A stretch of DNA of 64,000 bases from Paenibacillus_E sp040812395 (GTDB taxonomy: Bacteria > Bacillota > Bacilli > Paenibacillales > NBRC-103111). The stretch lies in contig NZ_JBFNXH010000005.1 in assembly GCF_040812395.1 (NCBI RefSeq), forward strand, positions 186,001 through 250,000. Direction: 5' to 3'. Shown piece after piece: positions 32,830 to 39,827 of the stretch (positions are counted from its first letter, which is position 1; each line of letters starts with the position of its first letter). The notes under the pieces are model-generated. The model saw only the letters and a program-made list of their open reading frames with translations, was not told the DNA's origin and ran no database searches. The position numbers and the translations under genes are program-made.

Positions 32830-33993
32830 GTGCGTAAAGCATTATTGAAACTTCATCTTTGGGTCAGCTTACTTCTTGGACTTTTCATCGTTATCATCTG
32901 TACAACTGGCAGCATACTTGTCATAGAAGATGATATTGAGAAAATCGCTCATCCTCATCTTTATCAAGCAACACCCGGCAATACCCCCTTACATACTATT
33001 CAACAAAATGCGGAACAAGCTTTTCCTGGCTTCAAAGCGGATCGTCTCGATATGCCCGATGAAAACGGACCTTATCAAGTTCGCGTCACAAAAACTGTTG
33101 ACGGCAAGACGTCCACGCATATGGTATATGTCGATCCTGGAACAGGCAATGTGCTTGGGCAGACAGAAGCTAGTCGAGATGCCTTCTTTTCAGTAGTACT
33201 AAAATTACATCGTTACTTGCTTGCAGGTGACTTGTTGGGTAAAACAAAAGCGTCTCTCATTGCGAGCGCGATGGGTTTTGGCCTAATCACCATCTTGCTT
33301 ACAGGCGCTTATCTATGGTGGCCAGGCCTTAGTAAATTTTTCAAAGGCTTCAGAATCATTCGTAACAAAGGAAAGCTGGCTCTCAATCAAGGTTTGCACA
33401 AAACAATCGGAATTGTGACCATCCCTTTTCTCCTTACTTTCGCCATTACCGGCACTGCTCTCCATGTAGATAAGTATGTGCTCGGATGGTTCGGTATTGC
33501 TACAAAGGCAGAAATTCCGGCAGCATGGACAAAAACTAAAATTAAAGACAAAGAACCCCTATCCATGGATACGATCGTGCAAAATGCGAAAGATAAATTT
33601 CCTGACCATCAACTAACTCGCATTCAACTGCCCCTCAAGCCGGACCAAACCTATCAGTTGGGTATGAAAGTTGGACTCAGCCCGAACGGCTCCGATAATG
33701 TCAGTGTTTACGAAGACCCCTACTCCGGTGAAATATTAGGCAAAACCAATCCCTATGCTGGAATCACCTTCTATAACTCATGGAGAAAAGGACTCCACTA
33801 CGCCACATGGGGCGGAGAGCCCGTTAAGATTTTTAGTGTTATCATCGGCATGATGCCGCTCTTCCTGATGATTACTGGCTTAGTTATTTGGCAGTTGAAA
33901 GCACGCGTCCGCAGGAAAAAGAAAACTTCGGCTCATAACGTAAATTCGTTTCCTATTACGGCTCCTGTCCATTCAATCAGATCATCCGATTAA
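32830..33993 (+). CDS. PepSY-associated transmembrane protein, iron-responsive
   Basis: A 387-residue PiuB-like protein with four transmembrane helices (about 10-30, 140-165, 190-212, 330-355) and PepSY domains in the extracytoplasmic loops (for example NAEQAFPGFKADRLDMP). His residues at the helix ends (LHLWVS, LHRYLL, LHKTIG, LHYATWGG) are in the positions that bind haem in related ferric reductases. It probably reduces or releases iron from chelates at the membrane. GTG start with AGGGGGA upstream. Expression should be induced by iron limitation through the Fur boxes. A terminator follows. Confidence 0.88.
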   Translation: MRKALLKLHLWVSLLLGLFIVIICTTGSILVIEDDIEKIAHPHLYQATPGNTPLHTIQQNAEQAFPGFKADRLDMPDENGPYQVRVTKTVDGKTSTHMVYVDPGTGNVLGQTEASRDAFFSVVLKLHRYLLAGDLLGKTKASLIASAMGFGLITILLTGAYLWWPGLSKFFKGFRIIRNKGKLALNQGLHKTIGIVTIPFLLTFAITGTALHVDKYVLGWFGIATKAEIPAAWTKTKIKDKEPLSMDTIVQNAKDKFPDHQLTRIQLPLKPDQTYQLGMKVGLSPNGSDNVSVYEDPYSGEILGKTNPYAGITFYNSWRKGLHYATWGGEPVKIFSVIIGMMPLFLMITGLVIWQLKARVRRKKKTSAHNVNSFPITAPVHSIRSSD

Positions 33994-33997
33994 ATAT

Positions 33998-34040
33998 CAA
34001 AACACCCCTAGCTCCCATCAAAGCGGCTAGGGGTGTTTGG
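33998..34040. terminator. Bidirectional terminator
   Basis: ACACCCCTAGC pairs perfectly with GCTAGGGGTGT, flanked by AAAA and TTTGG, between the PepSY gene and rsgI. Confidence 0.88.
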
Positions 34041-34041
34041 T

Positions 34042-35418
34042 TTAATCTCTGTTCGACTCATCAGACTTGTTGCTCTTGTCATTTTTATTACGATTGTCCT
34101 TATTGTTGTCTTTGTTGTCATCATCTTTATTGTTATCTTTGTTATTATTTCTGTTGTTATCTTTGTTGTTATCCTTGTTGTTGTCTTTATTATTGTCGTT
34201 ATTGTTCCGATTGTTCCCTTTTCCATTAGAAGCGGAATCGCCCCCATCGCCTAGTTTCGGCGTGGGAGACGGCTTTACCGATGGTCGCGTGGATGGTTTG
34301 GCGGAAGAATCTCTTTTCGAATCTTGATTGCTTGAGTCATCTCGATTGTCCGGTTTCTTCGTAGATTTCCGGTCATCCTGATTATCCTTGCCATCGTTTT
34401 TACCGATTTTGTCATTCTTATCCGTGGTTCCGTTTTTTGGAGCAGGTGTTTTCGTCGGCTTCACACTATTTTTGTTATTGCTGTCGTTCTTATTCGTATT
34501 GTTTTTACTGTTCTTGTCATTTTTATCGTTTTTGTCATTCTTGTCTTTATCCGAATTGTCGGAATCCGCTTGCTCCCATTTTTTACTCAGTTTGCCGGAT
34601 TTCTCATCATCGATCAACCTTTTGAGGGACGTTTTATCAATCGGTTTATCCGGCTTTACCAGTTTGTCGATACCGCCGTTCTCTTTAGCAAGCTGATGGA
34701 TGGACACGGATTTAATATCGTCAAGCGACACTTTAGTTCCGTTATCCAGCGCATTCAAATAAATCGCATATTTACCTGCGGACACGCCGCTCGCTTTCGC
34801 TTCCTGCCGTATTTCCTGCGGAGCGGCAAATGCGGTTACTTCATAATTTTTCACCTGGTCAGGATGCGTTTGCTCGATATGTTTGTTGACTTGCTCTTTC
34901 AGCTTAGTTGCAATTGCCTCATCGTTAACTGCAGTCTTTTCGCCTATGACCGTGGAGCTGATAATAATATCTCCCTCGCCCTTAGCAAGCGCGCCCTGCT
35001 CCGCTTTATCCAAAATCGCGGAGGTGACATTTTCCAGTGATTTGCCCTTATAGGCCATCGATTGAATCAAATTCTCCCCATCCGTGTTCAGTCCCTGTAA
35101 GTCCTGTACCACTTCCTCATTATCGATGCCAATCTCCACACTCGGATTGATATCTATGGTCACGTAGGCAACCACTTGGCCGCTCGGAACATGACCTGTT
35201 AACGTCGAAACCAATACGAAACAAAGAACTATTGCAGCTGCCAAGCCTGAAGCAATAGCCATTTGCGGAACTTTTAGTCGCGGCTTCGCTGGCGCGTACA
35301 GTATTTCTTCACCGACTTCACAGTTGCGCGTTCCTCTCGGAAGCTTGTCGAACTGGCCATTCGGACTCATGACGATAATCGAGCTCTCGCTTAATTCCAT
35401 TACGATTCCCTTGTTCAT
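34042..35418 (-). CDS. rsgI: Anti-sigma-I factor RsgI family protein
   Basis: A 458-residue membrane protein. Residues 1-55 form the RsgI N-terminal anti-sigma domain (NKGIVMELSESSIIVMSPNG). One transmembrane helix lies at ~66-86 (AIASGLAAAIVLCFVLV), and a conserved extracytoplasmic domain follows (VTIDINPSVEIGID, up to ~residue 260). The last ~170 residues are an Asp/Asn/Lys-rich low-complexity tail with NNKDNNKDNN-type repeats, broken by a Pro/Ser/Thr segment. There is no carbohydrate-binding or protease domain of the kind found in clostridial RsgI. ATG 35418 follows GGGAGAAAG. It is the second gene of the sigI-rsgI operon. Confidence 0.9.
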   Translation of the reverse strand: MNKGIVMELSESSIIVMSPNGQFDKLPRGTRNCEVGEEILYAPAKPRLKVPQMAIASGLAAAIVLCFVLVSTLTGHVPSGQVVAYVTIDINPSVEIGIDNEEVVQDLQGLNTDGENLIQSMAYKGKSLENVTSAILDKAEQGALAKGEGDIIISSTVIGEKTAVNDEAIATKLKEQVNKHIEQTHPDQVKNYEVTAFAAPQEIRQEAKASGVSAGKYAIYLNALDNGTKVSLDDIKSVSIHQLAKENGGIDKLVKPDKPIDKTSLKRLIDDEKSGKLSKKWEQADSDNSDKDKNDKNDKNDKNSKNNTNKNDSNNKNSVKPTKTPAPKNGTTDKNDKIGKNDGKDNQDDRKSTKKPDNRDDSSNQDSKRDSSAKPSTRPSVKPSPTPKLGDGGDSASNGKGNNRNNNDNNKDNNKDNNKDNNRNNNKDNNKDDDNKDNNKDNRNKNDKSNKSDESNRD

Positions 35419-35446
35419 GCGCTCTTTCTCCCTTTCTATACCATCA

Positions 35447-36229
35447 CTAATCTTCTCGAATTTGTAGATAATCCCGCAAATAAGGGTATGGACCGTTAAA
35501 AATAAGTGCGATGGCAATCAAATATTTGCGGTTACGCTCCAATGTCTTTCTGGAGACTTGGACTTGCACGAGCAGCTCCTTAATCGGCAGCTGTCGTTTC
35601 GTCAGCAGAGTGCGCATAAGCTCTGCATCCTGTGAAAGGGTGCGACCGATCCCAAACAACATTTGACGGGAATCATCGTGTTTAGGTGAAGCATCGGTCA
35701 ATTCTGAAAAATCAATGTCAAAATCCTTCAAGCATCGATTAAAATCGACAATTTCACTGCGGCGCTCCTCTTGTCCCTTTTGCTTCTCATAAGCTTCAAT
35801 CGCTTGATGAACCTCAATCGGATTCATGAAGTTATCTTCTTCATCTTCTTGATCAAATGAGCTGTATGGGATTTGGCCTTTGAAGCGCTGCTCTTTGCGC
35901 AAGAAATCAATCAATCTGCGGCGAATGACCGTTTCAGCGAAACCGAGAAATGAGCGGCCCATCGCAGCCGAATATTGATTAATCGCTTCATTGAAGGCGC
36001 CAAGCGCAATGCTGAACTCATCATCTCTGGCTGGATCGATATATCGTTTGCAAAACCTGCTTGTGACTTTAGCCACATAAGGCTGATAATCAGAAATAAA
36101 CTGGTTCCGAAGTCGCAGGTCTCCTTCTTGTATGTATTGTACGGTTTCCTCTAGTGGGGAGGGCTGGGTTTCACTTCGTCCTCCGATTTGCTTCTTCCCG
36201 AGGAACTTTTTGAATAGGACAAGTAACAC
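35447..36229 (-). CDS. sigI: RNA polymerase sigma factor SigI
   Basis: A 260-residue sigma-I. The region-2-like part reads FISDYQPYVAKVTSRFCKRY, then DEFSIALGAFNEAINQYS and RRRLIDFLRKEQR; the C-terminal DNA-binding segment contains KELLVQVQVSRKTLERNRKYLIAIALI (read in parts). GTG 36229 is chosen because GAGGTGG lies just upstream and the length is typical; the longer frame to 36424 runs through the divergent promoter region. RsgI, encoded 28 bp downstream, should sequester it at the membrane until a surface signal arrives. In Bacillus SigI responds to heat and envelope stress. Confidence 0.9.
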   Translation of the reverse strand: MLLVLFKKFLGKKQIGGRSETQPSPLEETVQYIQEGDLRLRNQFISDYQPYVAKVTSRFCKRYIDPARDDEFSIALGAFNEAINQYSAAMGRSFLGFAETVIRRRLIDFLRKEQRFKGQIPYSSFDQEDEEDNFMNPIEVHQAIEAYEKQKGQEERRSEIVDFNRCLKDFDIDFSELTDASPKHDDSRQMLFGIGRTLSQDAELMRTLLTKRQLPIKELLVQVQVSRKTLERNRKYLIAIALIFNGPYPYLRDYLQIRED

Positions 36230-36424
36230 CTTTCCACCTCGCAATATAGTAATTTCGTCCCTATCTATAACAATTGGGGGGTACACTTTGGATATAAAAT
36301 CTAATAAAAGCAAATTTATTATAACATAGATGGCCAAATGAGCACCTAATGGGAAATAAAACCTTACTTGCGGTTTCATTTTCAATGTATATCCTTTACA
36401 ATTATTAGTAGGGAGGTGTTTCAA

Positions 36425-37066
36425 TTGGAACTTATAAATAGCTTTGGAAAATTCCTAGAAGAGCTGCGCGGCAAAACATCCTTGCGCAAAGCTGCGGCCA
36501 AAAGCGGACTGTCACATGCTTATATTCGTGATTTGGAGCTCGGGCGAAATCGGACGACGAATGGCGTCATCAAACCATCTCCCGATACGCTGAGAAAGCT
36601 ATCCCAAGCCTATCAATATTCCTATACCGACTTATTAAAGAAAGCAGGATATTTAGAAGAAGATGGCCAGAGTCACTCTGCGCTCAACTTTCAGCTTTCC
36701 GACATCTGGTATGTGGAATTTGGAATAAAAAATGTGCGGTACTACGGATTTGACGGCGTCTCCGATGAAATGGTTGATTCTCTCCTGCAATTTACAACGC
36801 TTATCGAGACCTTACATGATCATCATTTTATCAAGCTCGATACCCATTTATTTGTAAATGTGCATAAAATAAAAAAGTATGCCCCCGCTGAGGGCAAACT
36901 TTATTTTGATTCCGCAGGCCTCGGACGCTCTGTTACGATTGCGGCTCTTCCTCAGAAAAAGTATCATGAAACGATTCTCGAATACGTAGCTGTCAATTCG
37001 GGCACAAGAGCAGGTACCGGGTCAGAACCGGATAGGACTCCTTTAAGTCCTCAGCTCTTTACGTAG
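36425..37066 (+). CDS. XRE helix-turn-helix protein with a LytTR-like C-terminal domain
   Basis: A 213-residue protein. Residues ~5-75 are an XRE/Cro-type helix-turn-helix (LRKAAAKSGLSHAYIRDLELG). Residues ~100-200 resemble a LytTR DNA-binding domain: an N-terminal strand DIWYVEFGIKNVRYYG, then HHFIKLDTHLFVNVHKIKKY, where LytTR proteins have R(T/I)HRSYLVNLD. Two DNA-binding modules in one chain would be unusual. TTG 36425 has GGGAGGTG upstream. It is divergent from sigI, and its 3' end overlaps the convergent membrane-protein gene by 24 bp. Confidence 0.78.
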   Translation: MELINSFGKFLEELRGKTSLRKAAAKSGLSHAYIRDLELGRNRTTNGVIKPSPDTLRKLSQAYQYSYTDLLKKAGYLEEDGQSHSALNFQLSDIWYVEFGIKNVRYYGFDGVSDEMVDSLLQFTTLIETLHDHHFIKLDTHLFVNVHKIKKYAPAEGKLYFDSAGLGRSVTIAALPQKKYHETILEYVAVNSGTRAGTGSEPDRTPLSPQLFT

Positions 37067-37666
37067 CGTCATATAGATGAAAATAATGGTGGCCATACTC
37101 AGCATTTGGATCGGCATTAACGCACTTAGCATATTGTCTTGCAGCTCACTCCGATATGCGATACCTATCATTACTACTAGTATGAACAGGTAGAAGCCTG
37201 CATTCTCTTTGCATAGTTTGATAGTTGTGTAGTTTGTCAAAAAAGTAAATCCGAATCTAAACCGCAGCATGGCCAAAATGACACCGCATTTGGCGAATAA
37301 GCCTAAAGCAATCAGTAGCGTTATCGTAATAGGATCTTCATCAACAGCCGGATAAGCGATTATACCGGTGATATCGCATAAAATGATAACGCCCGTAAAT
37401 ATGATTACGGACATAATGTAGCCTGATAAAGCGATTAATATCGCTGGTACAACCTGAAATTTCAAAAAAACTGTGAACAGAACAAAGAGTATGGCTATAT
37501 GTACCAACGGAAGATCGCTTACATAAGAGACGACGATTCCGGCAACAGCCGCGATGGATACCTCTTTCCAGAACGGTTTTATTTTCTGTCTGAACATAAC
37601 AAAGGAAAAGAGTATCATAGACACAAAATCGATACTGGTAAGCAGTTTATTCACCCACATTAACAA
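37043..37666 (-). CDS. Six-TM membrane protein, possibly an orphan sensor input domain
   Basis: A 207-residue protein with about six transmembrane helices and no soluble domain. The arrangement resembles the membrane input part of AgrC/Spo0B-type sensor kinases, but it ends (IYMTLRKELRT) where a kinase core would begin. TTG 37666 has GAGG eight bases upstream; ATG 37660 is an alternative. It is divergent from the LytTR response regulator at 37837, which would be the natural partner of such a sensor. It could be a truncated sensor kinase or a stand-alone transporter-like protein. Confidence 0.65.
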   Translation of the reverse strand: MLMWVNKLLTSIDFVSMILFSFVMFRQKIKPFWKEVSIAAVAGIVVSYVSDLPLVHIAILFVLFTVFLKFQVVPAILIALSGYIMSVIIFTGVIILCDITGIIAYPAVDEDPITITLLIALGLFAKCGVILAMLRFRFGFTFLTNYTTIKLCKENAGFYLFILVVMIGIAYRSELQDNMLSALMPIQMLSMATIIFIYMTLRKELRT

Positions 37667-37836
37667 GCACTTTCCCTCATTTCCATACTTGATTGCGCAC
37701 GGCATCTAAGTTGAGCCCACATTACCACTATACATGAACGCAAGTTGTTTGCCTTCAATCTGGACTAAGTTGGCTGTTTCTGAGACTAAGATGCCATTCT
37801 CAACCGGAAACATGGACTGCCGATAGGAGCATACAT

Positions 37837-38607
37837 ATGAATCACCACCCTTTTTCAGTTGCGATTGTGGAAGATAATCACTGGGTAGGCCAGTTGCTTG
37901 AGAACTATTGCAAACAGTGTGGCCTGCAAGTCAGCTGCGTAATGTCCAATGGACAAGCCTTTATCGAGCAATATGAAGAAATTCGCCCGGACATTCTGCT
38001 CGTGGATATTGGCTTGCAAGGAAATCTGGACGGTATTTCCATGGTCCAATCTTTGCGCGCTGCAGGTTACAAACAGAAAGTCATTATGGTCAGCGGCACA
38101 ACGAATATCGACCATGTGTTGACGGCCTTTCATGAACTGGGCTCTGTGTATTTTCTGTCAAAGCCTGTTCTTTTCCCTAAATTTCAAACAGCCATCCACA
38201 AGGCAATTTTAGAGATAGAGGCCGAACGCCATACAGCGTCCCCCTCCTCACCGCCTTCAACCTGGATTACAGTCAAAAATCAAAAGTCCCAGCTGCCGAT
38301 TTGCGAGGATTCTATCCTATATATAGAAAAAGAGGACAAGCGATTGACGATGATTCATCTCGTGAATGGGGAAAGCGTAGAAGCGAGCACGAATTTAATC
38401 GATATTCTGGCTCAATCCTCATCCTATATGTTCTCGCCATTCAAAGGCTTTCTTGTTAATATGCGCTACGTCTCTTCCTATGTGAAGGAAAGCGGCTTTC
38501 CGACATCCCGCAGATTTCTGATTCATTTGAAGATGACCTCTACAAAAATTCCATTAAGCAGAAATCTGCATAAGGAGTTTGCCAGATTGCTTCAAGAGCT
38601 TGAGTAA
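37837..38607 (+). CDS. LytTR family response regulator
   Basis: A 256-residue protein. The receiver domain (~7-125) has the acidic pocket EDN, phospho-acceptor Asp in ILLVDIGLQG and Lys in FLSKPV. A LytTR DNA-binding domain (~150-255) follows: DSILYIEKEDKRLTMIHLVN and FSPFKGFLVNMRYVSSY. No histidine kinase is encoded beside it. ATG 37837 has AGGAG seven bases upstream. LytTR regulators bind pairs of direct repeats; the phased ATTGTC sites at 26.6 kb are a conceivable but untested target. Confidence 0.9.
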   Translation: MNHHPFSVAIVEDNHWVGQLLENYCKQCGLQVSCVMSNGQAFIEQYEEIRPDILLVDIGLQGNLDGISMVQSLRAAGYKQKVIMVSGTTNIDHVLTAFHELGSVYFLSKPVLFPKFQTAIHKAILEIEAERHTASPSSPPSTWITVKNQKSQLPICEDSILYIEKEDKRLTMIHLVNGESVEASTNLIDILAQSSSYMFSPFKGFLVNMRYVSSYVKESGFPTSRRFLIHLKMTSTKIPLSRNLHKEFARLLQELE

Positions 38608-38636
38608 TGAATCGAACCCTCCCAAACAGAAACAAC

Positions 38637-38708
38637 CGCCTTCCCCGCAATTGCAAGGAGGCGGCTGCTATATCGATGAACCTCCTACATGTGTTTGGAG
38701 GTTTTTTT
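38637..38708 (+). terminator. Double hairpin terminator after the response regulator
   Basis: CCGCCTTCC/GGAGGCGG (38637-38664) is followed by AACCTCC/GGAGGTT with a run of seven T (38679-38708). The second hairpin overlaps the stop of the convergent minus-strand gene. Confidence 0.75.
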
Positions 38709-39107
38709 GTTTTTGAGCTTATCTCGGCGAACGCTGAGCATTTTCAAGCGCTTCTTCAGCTGCTCTTCCCATTCCGTATCACCGATCGTTTTGGCTACAC
38801 TCATCAGGTCAAGCGCCATATCGATTTGACTGCGGACAATATCCATTGGTTCTTCGCCCTCATGGTTGACGCAATTATCGTGCAGCAAATGGTCTTTACC
38901 ATCCACATATTCCACAAAATCAACCTCGGCTGCCCCATCGCCATGGGCGTATTCCGCTAGAATCTCGTATTCATTCTCTACCAGATAATGAACTTCAATG
39001 CGGTGACAAACCGGGCAGAAAAGGATAGGCACATTATGAATTTGCGTTCGAATGTGCTTCAAAGTCCCTTTTGTTCCGATCATACTGGCTCCACAACAAA
39101 AACTCAT
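38685..39107 (-). CDS. Hypothetical protein with Cys-pair (zinc-finger-like) N-terminus
   Basis: A 140-residue soluble protein. The N-terminal part carries FCCGAS and, ~25 residues later, FCPVCHRIEVHY, a possible zinc-binding pair as in YgiT-type proteins. The C-terminal half is charged and helical (WEEQLKKRLKMLSVRRDKLK). Similar proteins are conserved in Paenibacillus without a known role. ATG 39107 has GGGAGGGA upstream. It stands alone between convergent and divergent neighbours. Confidence 0.72.
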   Translation of the reverse strand: MSFCCGASMIGTKGTLKHIRTQIHNVPILFCPVCHRIEVHYLVENEYEILAEYAHGDGAAEVDFVEYVDGKDHLLHDNCVNHEGEEPMDIVRSQIDMALDLMSVAKTIGDTEWEEQLKKRLKMLSVRRDKLKNKKTSKHM

Positions 39108-39311
39108 GGATATCCCTCCCTCAGCGTTTTGCATTGGCAAAAATTCCTTCGTATGCATCAACCTTTATTACCCGGATTAGTTCAATATATTCGTCAAAGG
39201 TGGACGAAATTCCTTTTTTCCGCACCCTGTAGATTTTAACAAACAGCGCATATTTTTCTTGCCGGAAGCGAAACCTGAAATAGTCAAAGGCTTACTTGGA
39301 GGGGAATTGCT

Positions 39312-39818
39312 ATGAGGTCAATGCCGATGGCTCAATTTGAAGTGCGGGATCGTTATCATAAAGATTTGCTGCATCTTATGGGAGTAGACGCGCACACGTT
39401 ATTTGTATATTGGGAAATCAGCAATAGGCGAAGATGGTTAGTATCCCAGCATTTTGAATGCGACTATGACGTTATGCCAAAGGTGCTTCGTGTCTATGAT
39501 GTGACCTGCATCCTTTTTAATGGCAGCAACGCTCATTCCTATCGGGATGTGATCACGCTCCCTGAAGCAGACAGTTGGTACGTGCGGCAGCTCCAGCCTG
39601 ATCGCACCTACTTGATCGATATCGGCACGTATACCTGGGAGCAAGAGTTCGTTCCGCTGTTCCGGTCCAACTGTGCGGCAACGCCAAGGGATACGATGGC
39701 TGCATGGGATGACACGCTCCGCCACACAGTTCCAGAAGCGGCTTCAGCTCCTGCCAGCCACCGAATTGCTCCCCATTTTTTTGAACCTATACAAGCCTAT
39801 TCTCCCTTTATGAGGTGA
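39312..39818 (+). CDS. DUF4912 domain protein (copy 1)
   Basis: A 168-residue protein of the DUF4912 family, recognised by HTLFVYWEISNRRR, KVLRVYDVTCILFNG and the WYVRQLQPDRTYLIDIGTY stretch. DUF4912 proteins have an all-beta, probably glycan-associated fold and often sit beside GH57 genes. ATG 39312 has GGAGGGG upstream. It is ten bases before the first GH57-GT4 gene and begins the alpha-glucan cluster. A paralogue lies at 45293, in the same position relative to the second GH57-GT4 gene. Confidence 0.85.
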   Translation: MRSMPMAQFEVRDRYHKDLLHLMGVDAHTLFVYWEISNRRRWLVSQHFECDYDVMPKVLRVYDVTCILFNGSNAHSYRDVITLPEADSWYVRQLQPDRTYLIDIGTYTWEQEFVPLFRSNCAATPRDTMAAWDDTLRHTVPEAASAPASHRIAPHFFEPIQAYSPFMR

Positions 39819-39827
39819 CAATGCCGC

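Noticed and set aside
34042..34600. Tandem-repeat DNA suggestive of a non-coding array
   Set aside because: It encodes the Asp/Asn/Lys-rich tail of RsgI in frame; plus-strand ORFs there are Leu/Ser-rich shadows.
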